Of a stretch of 32,715 nt of DNA, positions 32,595 to 32,715 are shown piece by piece. Each line of letters opens with the position of its first letter. The first letter of the stretch is position 1. The notes under the pieces were generated by a model that was not told the DNA's origin, did no database searches, and saw only the letters and a program-made list of their open reading frames with translations. Source of the stretch: Treponema sp. (lineage in GTDB: Bacteria > Spirochaetota > Spirochaetia > Treponematales > Breznakiellaceae); the NCBI GenBank assembly GCA_009780855.1, contig WQZG01000036.1:1-32715 (forward strand), given 5' to 3'. The translations under genes and the position numbers were made by a program.

Positions 32595-32715
32595 TTCGAT
32601 ATCAGGAGACAAAATAGTATCAAAATCTTCAAGTACATCACTGTGAACATCAGTCATATTATGAATTTATACGCGTGAAGTATATCGGTCAAGGGGGAAA
32701 AAAACCGTACGCGGA
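32595..32715. repeat. 121-nt direct repeat, copy 2, ending at the window edge
   Basis: Perfect copy of 32453-32573, offset by 142 bp. On the minus strand it repeats the bactofilin start (ATG at 32655-32657), but after codon 21 the reading frame meets a stop one codon later, so no second gene is formed. Twenty-one nt of non-repeated sequence separate the copies. It may be a real tandem duplication or an assembly overlap. Confidence 0.95.

Noticed and set aside
32595-32657. Second bactofilin gene
   Set aside because: Only 21 codons are repeated; the next in-frame triplets are ATT and TAA, so it is not a functional gene.
1-32715. Reassignment of TAA to a sense codon
   Set aside because: TAA ends several complete genes at the expected family length, for example the hydratase at 12270, so the two internal TAA codons cannot reflect a general code change.

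Overview
The window looks like chromosomal DNA of a host-associated spirochaete, most likely Treponema or a relative. The support is family-level: a large MalT/LuxR-type ATPase regulator, an enlarged ribose-phosphate pyrophosphokinase, a uridine-kinase-like protein with a long N-terminal extension, a bactofilin, an exported caspase-fold protein beside an FGE-fold lipoprotein, and a tRNA gene without encoded CCA. This assignment is inference, not a database result. The gene at the left edge runs off the window. The right edge ends in a perfect 121-nt repeat of sequence 142 bp upstream, as expected at an assembly boundary or a tandem duplication.

Layout. 1-2415 (-): LuxR/MalT-type regulator broken by one in-frame TAA. 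2531-2806 (-): acylphosphatase, divergent from two overlapping aminoglycoside-nucleotidyltransferase-like genes (2834-4427, +). 4424-8144 (-): KDG kinase, KDPG aldolase fused to a VOC domain, a URO-D-like protein and, upstream, a small FN3-like lipoprotein. 8294-11887 (+): exported caspase-fold protein, FGE-fold lipoprotein, phosphoglycolate phosphatase and TrpR. 11888-12269: a non-coding repeat full of small hairpins. 12270-14636 (-): aconitase-superfamily hydratase, divergent from mgtC (14706-15386, +). 15387-15679: two related 60-63-nt structured elements, one at the 3' end of each convergent gene. 15680-18106 (-): diacylglycerol-kinase-like protein and Prs. 18261-21747 (+): oligosaccharide ABC importer (two permeases, one binding protein, no ATPase). 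21748-22096: a second hairpin repeat and a tRNA-CAT. 22100-23830 (-): GH63-like glycosidase broken near its C-terminus by one TAA. 24069-27944 (+): pncA, pncB and a uridine-kinase-like gene, preceded by iterated 22-nt repeats. 27970-32515 (-): bactofilin, TPR protein, MtaB, lipoprotein and outer-membrane protein.

How the genes fit together. The clearest metabolic themes are sugar-acid breakdown through KDG and KDPG to pyruvate and glyceraldehyde-3-phosphate, import and hydrolysis of oligosaccharides, and salvage of NAD and nucleosides around PRPP (Prs makes the PRPP that PncB uses). The caspase-fold/FGE-fold pair is the most unusual protein module: both products carry export signals and the second lacks the FGE catalytic cysteines. 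Other unusual points are two single ochre codons in otherwise intact genes, the paired 3' RNA-like elements with compensatory changes, the hairpin-studded intergenic repeats, several genes whose -10 box lies almost on the start codon, and in-frame minisatellites in three genes.
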